DNA of 64,000 nucleotides from Arthrobacter sp. zg-Y20 (lineage in GTDB: Bacteria > Actinomycetota > Actinomycetes > Actinomycetales > Micrococcaceae): positions 62,001 to 126,000 of the forward strand of contig NZ_CP126241.1 in NCBI RefSeq assembly GCF_030142075.1, written 5' to 3'. The notes beneath the pieces are model-generated. The model searched no databases. It had not been told where the DNA came from and was given only the letters and a program-made list of their open reading frames with translations. The position numbers were made by a program, and so were the translations under genes. Each line of letters begins with the position of its first letter. Position 1 is the stretch's first letter. Below, in pieces: positions 7,726 to 16,455 of the stretch.

Positions 7726-8505
7726 ATGCCTGCCATGAAGTATTCGTACGGTCCCGGGCCGGAACAGTATGCCGAACTAACCCTCCCGGCCTCAGGCCCG
7801 TCCGGCCGGGAGGGTGCCCCGCGCAACGGGACCGTCGTGATCATCCACGGTGGCTACTGGCGCTCGAAATACACCGCTGAGCTTGGCTGGCCGCTGGCCC
7901 GGGACCTCGCCGCCCGCGGCTTTGCCTGCTGGAACATGGAGTACCGGCGGGCCGGGAACGGCGGCGGCTGGCCGCAAACGCTCGAAGATGTCCTGGCCGG
8001 CATCAACGCCCTGTCCCCGGCGGCAGAGGCCGAGGGCGCGGACCTGTCCCGGGTCACCCTGCTGGGCCACTCGGCCGGCGGCCACCTGGCCGTGCTGGCC
8101 GCAAAAGCCGCCAAGGCCGAACCGTCCGCGGTAACCGTTACCGGCGTCGTGAGCCAGTCAGGGGTGCTGGACCTGGCCGCGGCGCACCGGCTGGGCCTCA
8201 GCGACGGCGCCGTGGAAAACTTCCTGGGCTGCCCACCGGGCCTGGATCCGCAACGCTATGTGGACGCGGACCCTATGCAGGCGCTGCCGCTGCCCGTACC
8301 GGCCTGGGTGCTCCACGGAGCGGAAGACACCACGGTTCCGGCAGGATTCTCCACCTCCTGGGCCCAGGCGGCCGCCGCAGCCGGCACCCGTGTGCAGCTG
8401 CGCACCATCCCGGGGGACCACTTCGCCATGATCACCCCCGGCACCGCCGCCTGGGCCGCCGTCGTCGAGGCGCTTCACGAAGCAGCAGGAAACCGGGTTC
8501 CTTAG
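7726..8505 (+). CDS. Alpha/beta hydrolase, kynurenine-formamidase-like
   Basis: A 259-residue alpha/beta hydrolase. HGGYWRSKY near residue 43 matches the oxyanion HGGxW motif of arylformamidases. LLGHSAGGHLAVLA carries the nucleophile Ser in GHSAG. VLHGAEDTTVP holds the likely acid, and GDHFAM the catalytic His. ATG is 34 bases after the permease stop, with GAAGAGG just upstream, so it could be the last gene of the rightward operon. It may hydrolyse an amide, ester or lactone belonging to the pathway. There is no tryptophan catabolism gene nearby to support a kynurenine role. Confidence 0.8.
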   Translation: MPAMKYSYGPGPEQYAELTLPASGPSGREGAPRNGTVVIIHGGYWRSKYTAELGWPLARDLAARGFACWNMEYRRAGNGGGWPQTLEDVLAGINALSPAAEAEGADLSRVTLLGHSAGGHLAVLAAKAAKAEPSAVTVTGVVSQSGVLDLAAAHRLGLSDGAVENFLGCPPGLDPQRYVDADPMQALPLPVPAWVLHGAEDTTVPAGFSTSWAQAAAAAGTRVQLRTIPGDHFAMITPGTAAWAAVVEALHEAAGNRVP

Positions 8506-8527
8506 AGAAACGGGTACCCGGCTCTGT

Positions 8528-8533
8528 TAGGTT
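8528..8533 (+). promoter_or_regulatory. -10 box for leaderless transcription of fructokinase gene
   Basis: TAGGTT ends 7 bases before the ATG at 8541 and no Shine-Dalgarno is present, the arrangement expected when transcription starts on the start codon. It implies the fructokinase gene has its own promoter. Confidence 0.5.
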
Positions 8534-8540
8534 TGACAGC

Positions 8541-9449
8541 ATGCTTACAGTGATCGGTGAAGCCCTGGTGGATGAAGTGGTCAGCGACACTGCGCCGCGG
8601 CGCTCCCACCCGGGCGGCAGTCCCCTGAACGTCGCTGTGGGCGTGGCCCGGCTGGGGCGGCCGGTGCAGTTTGTGGGCCGTTTCGGCTCCGACAGTTACG
8701 GCGCCCTGATCGCCGAGCACCTGCGCGCCAACTCCGTGCTTACCGCCTTCGCCGCCGACGACCTGCCCACCAGCGTGGCCACCGCGGTCCTCGATCCGGC
8801 CGGCGGCGCCCGCTACACCTTCGACCTCGAATGGGAACTGCCTGGCCTGGACCTGCCGGTGCTGCTGGACGGCACCACCATGCTGCACACCGGCTCCATC
8901 GCCGCCATGCTCTCACCGGGTGCCGACCATGTGCTCCGCGCCGTGGAGCACGCCCGGCCCGCCGCCACCGTCACCTATGACCCCAACTGCCGGCCCTCCA
9001 TCATCACCGACGTATCCTATGCCCGGGAACAGGCCGAAAAGTTCGTAGCCCTTGCCGACGTGGTCAAGGCCTCGGACGAGGACCTGCAATGGCTGTACCC
9101 CGATGAGTCCCCGGAGGAATCCGCCCGCCGCTGGCTTGCCGCCGGGCCATCCCTAGTGGTCCTGACCCGCGGGTCCAAGGGGCCGTGGGCCGTGGCGGCG
9201 GCAGGGGAATGCGCTGTCCCCGCGCCAACGGTCACCGTAGTGGATACGGTGGGCGCCGGTGATTCCTTTATGTCCGCGCTGCTGGTGGGCCTGATGGACC
9301 GGGAGCTCGACGGCGGTGCACGGCGCAGCGATCTGGCGCGGATCCGCGTCGATGAGGTCGAGAAACTGCTCTCCTTCGCCGCCCGGGCCGCCGCAGTGAC
9401 CGTCTCCCGCGCCGGGGCGAACCCGCCCTACCGCAACGAACTTCCGTAA
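8541..9449 (+). CDS. PfkB-family fructokinase-like carbohydrate kinase
   Basis: A 302-residue kinase beginning with VIGEALVDEVV and the substrate loop HPGGSPLNVAVGVARLG, followed by GRFGSDSYGALI. It ends with VDTVGAGDSFMSALLVGL, whose GAGD Asp is the catalytic base. The arrangement is typical of fructokinases. It has no ribosome site but a TAGGTT 7 bases before its ATG, which suggests leaderless expression separate from the catabolic operon. The substrate could be fructose or another hexose. Confidence 0.85.
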   Translation: MLTVIGEALVDEVVSDTAPRRSHPGGSPLNVAVGVARLGRPVQFVGRFGSDSYGALIAEHLRANSVLTAFAADDLPTSVATAVLDPAGGARYTFDLEWELPGLDLPVLLDGTTMLHTGSIAAMLSPGADHVLRAVEHARPAATVTYDPNCRPSIITDVSYAREQAEKFVALADVVKASDEDLQWLYPDESPEESARRWLAAGPSLVVLTRGSKGPWAVAAAGECAVPAPTVTVVDTVGAGDSFMSALLVGLMDRELDGGARRSDLARIRVDEVEKLLSFAARAAAVTVSRAGANPPYRNELP

Positions 9450-9503
9450 GTCCCCGGTTCCGGCCCGCGGGCCGCCCGGTCAAGAACCGCCAGAGGAGAA
9501 GCA

Positions 9504-10040
9504 GTGGAAAGCCGAGACCCGTACAAGGACCTTCCGCAGGTGCCGCAGTTCGCCGTTGAGAGCGAGGAATTCACCAGCGGCTGTCCCTTCGCGCCCGCCC
9601 AGTACAGCGCCAGGCTGGGTGTGCCCGGAGGCAAGGATGCCTCCCCGCAGCTCGCCTGGTCCGGGTTCCCGGAAGGGACGCGCAGTTTCGCCCTCACCAT
9701 GTATGACCCGGACGCGCCCACCGCCAGCGGCTACTGGCACTGGGCGGCGTTCAACATCCCCGCGGCCGTCACCGGCCTCGACGGGGACGCAGCCAACAGC
9801 GGGCAGATGCCCGGGGGCACGGTGCAGCTGGCCAACGACGCCGGGTTCGCCGGTTTTGTGGGTGCCGCCCCGCCTGCCGGACACGGCCGGCACCACTACT
9901 ACGTGGTGGTCCACGCGGTGGACACGGAGGAACTGGACGTGGCCCCTGACGCCAGTCCCGCCGCACTGGGATTCGCCCTGTATACGCATACCCTGGGCCG
10001 CGCCGTCATGGTCGGCACGGCCGAAATCCCCGCGGACTGA
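9504..10040 (+). CDS. YbhB/YbcL-family PEBP (Raf kinase inhibitor-like) protein
   Basis: A 178-residue phosphatidylethanolamine-binding-protein family member. PQLAWSGFPEGTRSFALTMYDPDAP carries the conserved DPDAP anion-binding loop. YWHWAAFNIPAAVTGL and GRHHYYVVVHAVD (usually GxHRY) follow. The bacterial family is cytoplasmic or periplasmic and its role is poorly defined; there is no signal peptide here. It starts at GTG 9504, with GAGGAGAAG at good spacing. Confidence 0.9.
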   Translation: MESRDPYKDLPQVPQFAVESEEFTSGCPFAPAQYSARLGVPGGKDASPQLAWSGFPEGTRSFALTMYDPDAPTASGYWHWAAFNIPAAVTGLDGDAANSGQMPGGTVQLANDAGFAGFVGAAPPAGHGRHHYYVVVHAVDTEELDVAPDASPAALGFALYTHTLGRAVMVGTAEIPAD

Positions 10041-10055
10041 CGCCGGCGCGGGACG

Positions 10056-10061
10056 TAAGCT
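10056..10061 (+). promoter_or_regulatory. -10 box for leaderless HAD gene
   Basis: TAAGCT ends 7 bases before the ATG at 10069. The intervening AAAAGGC could also serve as a weak ribosome site, so leaderless initiation is likely but not certain. Confidence 0.4.
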
Positions 10062-10068
10062 AAAAGGC

Positions 10069-10920
10069 ATGCAGGAGCAGCGTGGCCCGGTGCGGCTGAT
10101 AGCAAGTGACATGGACGGCACCATTGTGGGAGCCGGCAACAGTATCAGCGACCGGACGGTGCGCGCCTTCCAGGCCTGCCGGGACGCGGGGATCGACGTC
10201 GTTTTCGTCACCGGACGCCCGCCCCGCTGGCTGGATCCGCTGCGCGAGCGGATCGGCCACACAGGTACCGTCATCTGCTCCAACGGAGCCATCACGTATG
10301 ACCTCGGGGCCGGGAAGGTGCTGGCCAGCAGCCTGCTTCCGCTTGCGCAGATGTTCTCCGCCGCGGAAGTCATCCGGGACCTGTTCCCCGCAGTCACCTT
10401 CGCAGCCGAAACCGTGGACGGGATCCATCTGGAACCCGGTTTCTCAGACACCGGATCCACCGAAATCCTCGGCGGCATTGTTCCCCGCCCGCTTCACGAA
10501 TCCCTGAACGGCCAGGCCGGCGTGGCCAAGTTCCTGGCCCGTGCCTCCGGGATCTCGCCGGACGAGTTCCTGCACCGGGTGGCACCGGCGGTCTCATCAC
10601 TGGTGGCCACCACCCACTCCGCACCCACCATGCCCTTGCTGGAAATGTCCCTGCCAGGGCTGAACAAGGCCGTCACACTCGCGGACTACGCCGCGCAGAA
10701 GGGGATCACCGCCGAGGAGACCGTGGCCTTCGGCGATATGCCCAATGACATCCAGATGCTGGACTGGGCCGGGCACGGCTATGCGATGGCCTCCGGCCAT
10801 GCCGCAGCCCGTGCGGCGGCGGACTTCACGGCCCCCGCTTTCAACGACGACGGCGTGGCGGTGATCCTGGAACGGCTTCTCGGCGACCGTGCAGGCGCCG
10901 CAGAAGCTGGTGTGCGGTAA
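10069..10920 (+). CDS. Cof-type HAD-family hydrolase
   Basis: A 283-residue HAD phosphatase. Motif I is IASDMDGTIVG near residue 12, motif II is VVFVTGRP, the Cof-specific CSNGAITYD follows, and motif IV is VAFGDMPNDIQMLDWAG near the end. Cof-type enzymes dephosphorylate sugar phosphates and similar metabolites, often with broad specificity. The last 80 bases overlap the 3' end of the convergent PAP2 gene. ATG 10069 is chosen because an in-frame longer reading has no family match. Confidence 0.9.
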   Translation: MQEQRGPVRLIASDMDGTIVGAGNSISDRTVRAFQACRDAGIDVVFVTGRPPRWLDPLRERIGHTGTVICSNGAITYDLGAGKVLASSLLPLAQMFSAAEVIRDLFPAVTFAAETVDGIHLEPGFSDTGSTEILGGIVPRPLHESLNGQAGVAKFLARASGISPDEFLHRVAPAVSSLVATTHSAPTMPLLEMSLPGLNKAVTLADYAAQKGITAEETVAFGDMPNDIQMLDWAGHGYAMASGHAAARAAADFTAPAFNDDGVAVILERLLGDRAGAAEAGVR

Positions 10921-11638
10921 TCACCACCGCCAGCCAGGCCGCTCCAAGGGTCCAGGCAACCAGAACGTCCGTAAGCCAGTGGTGGCCCAAATAGACCCGG
11001 CTTAGCCCCACGGCCAGGGTAAACACGGCGGCCGCCAGCACCGCAGCGGCCTTCGCGCGGCGGGTGTGCACATGCAGGATCACCAAATAGGCAAGGATCC
11101 CGGCGATCACGATTGAGTTCAGGGTGTGTCCGCTCGGAAATGAGGCGGAGGACTCATACGGAGGAACGGCGTCGGCCAGGTCCGGGCGGGTGCGCCCGAT
11201 AATCGCCTTCCCGGAAATCGTCATCAGGAGGGAGCCGGCCGCCGCCGCTGCAGTGAGCACCAGCGGTGTCCAGGACCGCCAGCGCAGGCACATCCCCAGC
11301 ACTATCAGCCCGGCGATGATCGGCATGCCGATGCTGCCGGCCAGGTTGGTGAACCCCGTGACGGCGGCGTCCAGGCCGGGGGACCGCAGCGTCAGGGCGT
11401 ATTCCAGAACCGGCCGGTCCAGGCCTGCAATACCGTCGGATTCGGCCACTGATTCGTAAACCTCGGCGGAGACCAGGGTCAGGGCCAGTGCGGGCACCAA
11501 ACCCACGGCCAGGATCAGCAGCAGGGTTAAATGCGGGGAGGATACCCGGCTGATCCACTGCAGCAGGTCCCGGATCCGGCTGCCCGGTCCGCCGCCGGTC
11601 CGGCCGGTGCGGGTGTGTGGTCCAGGGTCGCGGGTCAT
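10841..11638 (-). CDS. PAP2-family membrane phosphatase
   Basis: A 265-residue multi-pass phosphatidic-acid-phosphatase-type enzyme. The three catalytic blocks are present: K144-x6-R151-P152 (KAIIGRTRP), PSGH at 168-171, and SR-x5-H (Arg214, His220 in SRVYLGHHWLTD). It removes phosphate from lipid phosphates such as phosphatidate, phosphatidylglycerol phosphate or undecaprenyl pyrophosphate on the outer membrane face. The start at 11638 is set by an ATGA overlap with the esterase stop. It is the third gene of a lipid-modification operon, and its 3' end overlaps the convergent HAD gene by 80 bases. Confidence 0.92.
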   Translation of the reverse strand: MTRDPGPHTRTGRTGGGPGSRIRDLLQWISRVSSPHLTLLLILAVGLVPALALTLVSAEVYESVAESDGIAGLDRPVLEYALTLRSPGLDAAVTGFTNLAGSIGMPIIAGLIVLGMCLRWRSWTPLVLTAAAAAGSLLMTISGKAIIGRTRPDLADAVPPYESSASFPSGHTLNSIVIAGILAYLVILHVHTRRAKAAAVLAAAVFTLAVGLSRVYLGHHWLTDVLVAWTLGAAWLAVVITAHQLLRRLHGRREAVPGSPPRRRR

Positions 11639-12936
11639 GGTTCCAGTATCCCAAGCCGGGTGCACAACCAGCTCAGGTTGTTTTCCAATCCGGCCCCCCA
11701 CACCTGCCAGGAGTGCCCGCCCGGAAGCGTCTGGAACTGCACATTGGCACCGGCCGCCGTGGCGTCGTCGTACACCGTCTTTCCCTCCGGCGCGTAGACC
11801 TTGTCATCCTGGCCGACGACGACGATTCCCGCCGTATCCGGAAACCGCATTGCGGCAAACAGGTCCGCGGCGTTCTGTTTCCGGAATGCGTCCTCGTCAC
11901 CGTTGAAGTAGGTGTCCAACAGTTCGTGGTGGCCGCCGGCGACGGTCGGCTCGTTCTCCCCGGCGATATCCAGGAAGGTGGGATAAACCCCCGGATAGTT
12001 TGCGGCCAGCTGGACGGCGCACGTGCCGCCGTAGGAATAACCGCCGATCGCCCACTGCTGCGGCCCCGCGGTGCCGGTGCCCAGATTGTCCTGTACCCAG
12101 GCCGGCAGGTCCTGGGCCAAATAGGTGGCCGAGTTGCTGACCGTGGTATCCAGGCACAACGGCCAGTTGCTGTTCCCGGCATTGCTGAGGTCCGGAAGCA
12201 CCACTACCGGGGCCAGGCCGTGGTGCCGCGCGGCAAATGAATCCATGATCTCCGCCAGTCCGCCGCTGACCAGCCAATCCTCCGGGGACCCCGGCTGCCC
12301 GTGGACCAGAACCAGGACCGGCAGGTTCACGTTGCCCGGATCGGCCAGATAAGCCGGCGGAAGGTAGATCAGCGCCGGATTTGAGGCATATCCGGACCGG
12401 CCCCCCGGGATCTGCTGGTGGAACACCTTGCCGGCGGCAGGCATGCCCGGGGGCGCAGTCCAGTTTTCCGCAGACGCCGCAGGCAGGTCCCGGCGGACCT
12501 CCGCCGGCCGCGGCAGCGGATCATCCGTGACCGGCGGTGGGGTGAACAGTGCAGCTACCGTGGGGTACTGGTGGTAGGCGATATTCACCGTGCCGGCCAG
12601 GGCCAGCAGCACCAGGAGACCCGCCGCGACGCCGGCTACCCGCCGGCGGATCCGGATGCCGGACGCGAGCACGCGCAACACCGCCAGCTGGACCCCGAGG
12701 ATGGTCAGGGCGCTGAACAGGTAGAGCAGCCGCGGCAGGGAAGCATTCCACCAACGGAATACATACTCCGCCAGCACGTAGATCAGTGCGGTAAGGGCGC
12801 ATGCCGCCAGCACAACGGCCAGGGCGCGCTTCCAGCCCAGGCGCTGCCCGCTGACGCCGAGCCAGACCAAGGAGACAGCGCCCAGGATCAGCAGGACGAT
12901 CGGAAGGATGCCGTCGACCAGTGACAGGGACATCAT
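11635..12936 (-). CDS. Membrane-anchored esterase (Esterase-D/mycolyltransferase fold)
   Basis: A 433-residue protein with about four N-terminal membrane helices (residues 1-125), then an extracytoplasmic alpha/beta hydrolase of the putative esterase / antigen-85-like group. LPVLVLVHGQPGSPEDW precedes the nucleophile elbow AIGGYSYGGTCAVQLA (Ser in GYSYGG). GQDD and GGHSWQVW supply the likely acid and histidine. ATGA overlap with the upstream synthase gene. In Corynebacterium an esterase next to an alanyl-phosphatidylglycerol synthase hydrolyses the aminoacyl lipid (recalled). The same partnership is inferred here. Confidence 0.85.
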   Translation of the reverse strand: MMSLSLVDGILPIVLLILGAVSLVWLGVSGQRLGWKRALAVVLAACALTALIYVLAEYVFRWWNASLPRLLYLFSALTILGVQLAVLRVLASGIRIRRRVAGVAAGLLVLLALAGTVNIAYHQYPTVAALFTPPPVTDDPLPRPAEVRRDLPAASAENWTAPPGMPAAGKVFHQQIPGGRSGYASNPALIYLPPAYLADPGNVNLPVLVLVHGQPGSPEDWLVSGGLAEIMDSFAARHHGLAPVVVLPDLSNAGNSNWPLCLDTTVSNSATYLAQDLPAWVQDNLGTGTAGPQQWAIGGYSYGGTCAVQLAANYPGVYPTFLDIAGENEPTVAGGHHELLDTYFNGDEDAFRKQNAADLFAAMRFPDTAGIVVVGQDDKVYAPEGKTVYDDATAAGANVQFQTLPGGHSWQVWGAGLENNLSWLCTRLGILEP

Positions 12937-15467
12937 CCTGTCCGTTCCACGATCCGGCGGGCGAGGACAAGCCCCTGGCCCAGGGACAGATCCGGAAGGT
13001 AGGCCCGGGTCAGGGCGTTGGCGATGGCCGGCAGTGCGGCCGGATCCGGGTAGGTCATAAAAAGCGGCACGTACTGCGGGGCGAACTTGGACTTGAAGGC
13101 CAGAAGGGAACGGAAGCCGTAAACCGGCTCAAGGGTTGCGCCGAGCAGATCCAGCAGACGGTCCATCACCGGTGAACCGTCGACGTCCGGCTCCCGGGCC
13201 ACCGCCCGGGCCAGGGGTGCTCCGGAAAGGCTCAGGAACCGGCTCCCTTCATCCTGCAGGGACAGGGCTGCGGACGCGATCAGAAAATCCATTCCCAGAC
13301 GGAAACCGGTACCGCGCCGGCGCATGAAGTCCAACGTCCAGCCGGTCACAATCCCGTCCCGGTACACGGGCAGCCAGGATGTCACGGCATGGACCGTTCC
13401 GTCATTGTCGACGGCCACCAGGCAGCGGACTTCCGGATCATCCAACTCTTGCAGCCCGCCCAAAGTGAAGCCCATTTCCGGCATCTTCTTATCTGCCACC
13501 CATTCCTCGGAGATGGCCCGCAACTGGTCCAGAACGGCCAGGGGAGCGGTGGGATAGCTGATCCACTGCGCGCTGATGCCTTGTTTCCGGGCAGCGTTCA
13601 GTGCGGTGCGGATGTCTTGGAATTTCTTGCCCTTGAAAGCCAGTGAGCCCAGCGGAAGCACGGTTTCCTCGGCCACCTGCAGGGATAAAAACCCCAGCGC
13701 AGCAGTCAACTCACGCACCTTCCCGCCCACCGAGTAGAAGCAGGGCGTGATGCCGTTGTCCGTGCAGGACTCAGCAAAGCCCGCCACCGTCTGCTGAAGT
13801 TCACCGGGCGGCCCCACGGGGTCTCCCACCGTGACCGCCACGCCGCTGTCCACCCGATAGGCCACATAGGAGTTGCCGGTGGGGGAAAACCAATAGGTGT
13901 TGCCCTGCCAGAGGGTCATCCAGGCCATGGTGCTTCCACCATGGGTCTTCAGCAGCGAACGGGCCCGCTCTTCATCCCGGGCTGTCAGGTTCCGTGGCGG
14001 GACCAGGAAGGAACGCAGCAGGAGCAGGCAGGTTAATACCCAGAACAGCACGCCCACGCCTTCGTAGACCAGGACGGCGGGAAGATTCTCCGGGTCAAGG
14101 GCAGGCGTACTGTAGGCCACCTCGGCAATGGGAAGAAACCGCCCGGGCAGGTCCGCTGCGAGCAGCCCCAGGGTGGCAGCCGGGCTGAAACCGTCGCGGT
14201 TCAGCAGTCCGGCACCGAGATACAGAGAGGCCAGCACCGCCGCGGATGTCCCGACAGCCGCGGCCACCCGGCGGTAGGTTCCGTCGGGGGCGCGGGCCGG
14301 AAACAACCGGCGGGTGAAAAGCAGCAGCACAAAGACCGCCAATGGAACCACCATGGGCAGTACCAGCGCAATGACAATGCCTGGTCCCGGCGGCAGGAGG
14401 GCAAGCTCACCTCGGGCGAGGGCCCGCCCGAGCCGGACGGTGGCCAGCACCGTCATGGTGCCCTGCAGCAGCAATGCTGCCAGCCAGGCAAACCGGCGGC
14501 CGCGCCGCAGCCCCTCGGAGAAGGTGGCCAACAGGACCTGGGGCAGGACGGCCAGGAAGAACCCGGCCGGTCCGGCGCGCAACTGGATGCGGGCCACGGC
14601 GCACTCGCGGGCGGCGGCAGATCCATTGCAGAGCTCCGCCAACTCGTTCGGAGTATTCACCTCGACGCTGGTGAACAGATACCGCAGCACTGCAAGCGGT
14701 CCCACTGCGGAGGTGCTGAGCGCGGCAATAACGGGTCCGACGGCGGAGGCAAGGACCACCAGCGCCACCAGGACTGCGGCCTCACGCCGGCTGGTGACCA
14801 GCCGCTCCGGGACCGTGGGCCGCCGTCCGGCCAGGAACGGTCCCATGAACGCACCCGTAACGGCCGCGCCCAGGACCATCAGGTCTGTGAAACTCCCGGC
14901 GTAAAGGGCCAGCAATACCAGCAGGGTGAACATGGTGATCCGCAGGCGCCTGCGCCACAAAGTGCTGACCTGTGCGCTGGCTGCGGCCACAACCGCGGCG
15001 ATGAAGGCAAGCGGACCAACATAGGATTCTGACACCAATGCGCGGGACCAGTCACCGATCGAGGCACTGGTGGCAGACGCGAAACCGATGGCAAGCAGCG
15101 CGCCAACAATCTGCCCGGTGAAACCAACCATAAGGAACCGTCCGGTGCCCAGCAGCCGCTCGCAGGACAAACCGGCCATCAGGGCCAGCAGCGTGCCGCC
15201 TATATAGCCTCCGATTCCGCTGGCCCAGAGACAGCACAGGAGCAGGGCCGCCGGGTTCCCGGTCAAGGTATGCGCGGAAAGGGTGGCCCAGTCCTGCAGG
15301 TGCCCTTCCGGGCCCGTAACCAGCGAGGAAGTGAGCGCTCCGAGCACCCAGAAGGAGGCAATAAAAACCAAGGTGGCCGGCGACCGCCGGACACTGCCCC
15401 GAAGCCACTGCAGCGGCCAGTGCACAAACCGCTCAAAGCGGCGTGGGGCGGGAAGAACGTCAGCCAC
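12933..15467 (-). CDS. MprF-like aminoacyl-phosphatidylglycerol synthase with rhomboid-like N-terminus
   Basis: About 844 residues. An N-terminal multi-helix block resembles rhomboid-like membrane domains (GNPAALLLCCLWASGIGGY and neighbours) and a larger flippase-type membrane region follows. A cytosolic DUF2156/GNAT-like domain (about residues 500-830) includes GNTYWFSPTGNSYVAYRV, KFQDIRTALNAARKQG and DFMRRRGTGFRLGMDFLI. DUF2156 enzymes move an amino acid from tRNA to phosphatidylglycerol or diacylglycerol. I place the start at GTG 15467 after GGAGG. The ATG at 15674 would overlap the divergent phosphodiesterase gene. It heads a coupled operon with the esterase and PAP2 genes. Which amino acid is transferred is not visible. 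Confidence 0.82.
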   Translation of the reverse strand: MADVLPAPRRFERFVHWPLQWLRGSVRRSPATLVFIASFWVLGALTSSLVTGPEGHLQDWATLSAHTLTGNPAALLLCCLWASGIGGYIGGTLLALMAGLSCERLLGTGRFLMVGFTGQIVGALLAIGFASATSASIGDWSRALVSESYVGPLAFIAAVVAAASAQVSTLWRRRLRITMFTLLVLLALYAGSFTDLMVLGAAVTGAFMGPFLAGRRPTVPERLVTSRREAAVLVALVVLASAVGPVIAALSTSAVGPLAVLRYLFTSVEVNTPNELAELCNGSAAARECAVARIQLRAGPAGFFLAVLPQVLLATFSEGLRRGRRFAWLAALLLQGTMTVLATVRLGRALARGELALLPPGPGIVIALVLPMVVPLAVFVLLLFTRRLFPARAPDGTYRRVAAAVGTSAAVLASLYLGAGLLNRDGFSPAATLGLLAADLPGRFLPIAEVAYSTPALDPENLPAVLVYEGVGVLFWVLTCLLLLRSFLVPPRNLTARDEERARSLLKTHGGSTMAWMTLWQGNTYWFSPTGNSYVAYRVDSGVAVTVGDPVGPPGELQQTVAGFAESCTDNGITPCFYSVGGKVRELTAALGFLSLQVAEETVLPLGSLAFKGKKFQDIRTALNAARKQGISAQWISYPTAPLAVLDQLRAISEEWVADKKMPEMGFTLGGLQELDDPEVRCLVAVDNDGTVHAVTSWLPVYRDGIVTGWTLDFMRRRGTGFRLGMDFLIASAALSLQDEGSRFLSLSGAPLARAVAREPDVDGSPVMDRLLDLLGATLEPVYGFRSLLAFKSKFAPQYVPLFMTYPDPAALPAIANALTRAYLPDLSLGQGLVLARRIVERTG

Positions 15468-15572
15468 GGAACCTCCATCAGCCCGGAGCCAGCCGGGGTC
15501 GGGGTCCTGCCATTCTAGGGCCGCGGAGTCCGGGAGCGGTGCTGCCCGGCCCAGTGCGTGCCGCAGGTTGGA

Positions 15573-15578
15573 TAAAGT
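15573..15578 (+). promoter_or_regulatory. -10 box for leaderless glycerophosphodiesterase gene
   Basis: TAAAGT followed by 6 bases and the GTG at 15585, without a Shine-Dalgarno. It lies in the 117-bp gap between divergent genes. Confidence 0.5.
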
Positions 15579-15584
15579 ACGAGC

Positions 15585-16394
15585 GTGAACGCAATGCATC
15601 CGTACTTCCGTGCGCCCCGTGACAATCCGCCGTCCGGCGCAGCGGACCGGCCCGAGCCCATTGCCCTGGCGCACCGCGGCTTTTCTCCGGACGGGTACGA
15701 GAACACACTCGCCGCGTTCCGCGCCGCCGCCGACCTAGGCATCAGCTACCTGGAAACGGACGTGCGCACCAGCCGGGACGGCGTCCTGATGGCCTTCCAC
15801 GACGAGACGGTGGACCGGATTTCCGGGGGAGTGGCGGGAAAGATCAGCCAACTCACCAGCCGTGAGCTCAACGAGGTCCTGGTGGCCGGCTCCGAACGGA
15901 TCCCCACTTTCGAGGAACTGCTGACCGAATGGCCGGATATGCGGCTGAACGTGGATGTCAAGGACGCACCAGGCGCAAAACTGCTCGCCGCGCTGATCGA
16001 AAAACACTCGGCGCAGGACCGGGTGCTGGTGGCGTCCTTCTCGGACCGACGCCGCCTCCGCACACTGAAGCACCTGGGCCGGCCCGCGGCCAGCTCGGCG
16101 GGCACTGCCCTGACCGTCCTGTTGCGGCTGCTGGCGCCGCTGGGCGCCGCCGGCCTGGTATCCCGGCTGGGCCGGTTCCAATGCATCCAGGTGCCGGTGG
16201 CATTCGGACCGGTCCGCGTGGTCACCTCGTACTTCCTGAGCCGCTGCCACCGTGCCGGATTGCAGGTCCATGTGTGGACCGTCAATGACGAAGAGACCAT
16301 GAACCGGTTGCTGGACCTGGGTGTGGACGGCATTGTCTCGGACCGGTCAGACCTCCTGGTGAAGGTGCTCAAGGACCGCGGGCAGTGGCGGTAG
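15585..16394 (+). CDS. Glycerophosphodiester phosphodiesterase
   Basis: A 269-residue GDPD TIM-barrel enzyme. IALAHRGFSPDGYENTLAAF and LETDVRTSRDGVLMAFHDE carry the catalytic His pair and metal-binding Glu/Asp of the family, and the C-terminal HVWTVNDEETMNRLLDLGVDGIVSD is the classic ending. It splits glycerophosphodiesters into glycerol 3-phosphate and an alcohol. No signal peptide is seen, so a cytoplasmic role is likely. GTG start, apparently leaderless. It is divergent from the aminoacyl-lipid operon, which may point to a shared theme of phospholipid turnover. Confidence 0.93.
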   Translation: MNAMHPYFRAPRDNPPSGAADRPEPIALAHRGFSPDGYENTLAAFRAAADLGISYLETDVRTSRDGVLMAFHDETVDRISGGVAGKISQLTSRELNEVLVAGSERIPTFEELLTEWPDMRLNVDVKDAPGAKLLAALIEKHSAQDRVLVASFSDRRRLRTLKHLGRPAASSAGTALTVLLRLLAPLGAAGLVSRLGRFQCIQVPVAFGPVRVVTSYFLSRCHRAGLQVHVWTVNDEETMNRLLDLGVDGIVSDRSDLLVKVLKDRGQWR

Positions 16395-16455
16395 GGGTGC
16401 GGCGGCGTCGAAGACAGGTAGCCGCCATGTCACCCCCGGCTGGCAGGATGAAGAC

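Noticed and set aside
15468-15674. Longer start for the MprF-like protein
   Set aside because: It would overlap the divergent glycerophosphodiesterase start and lacks the ribosome site seen before GTG 15467.
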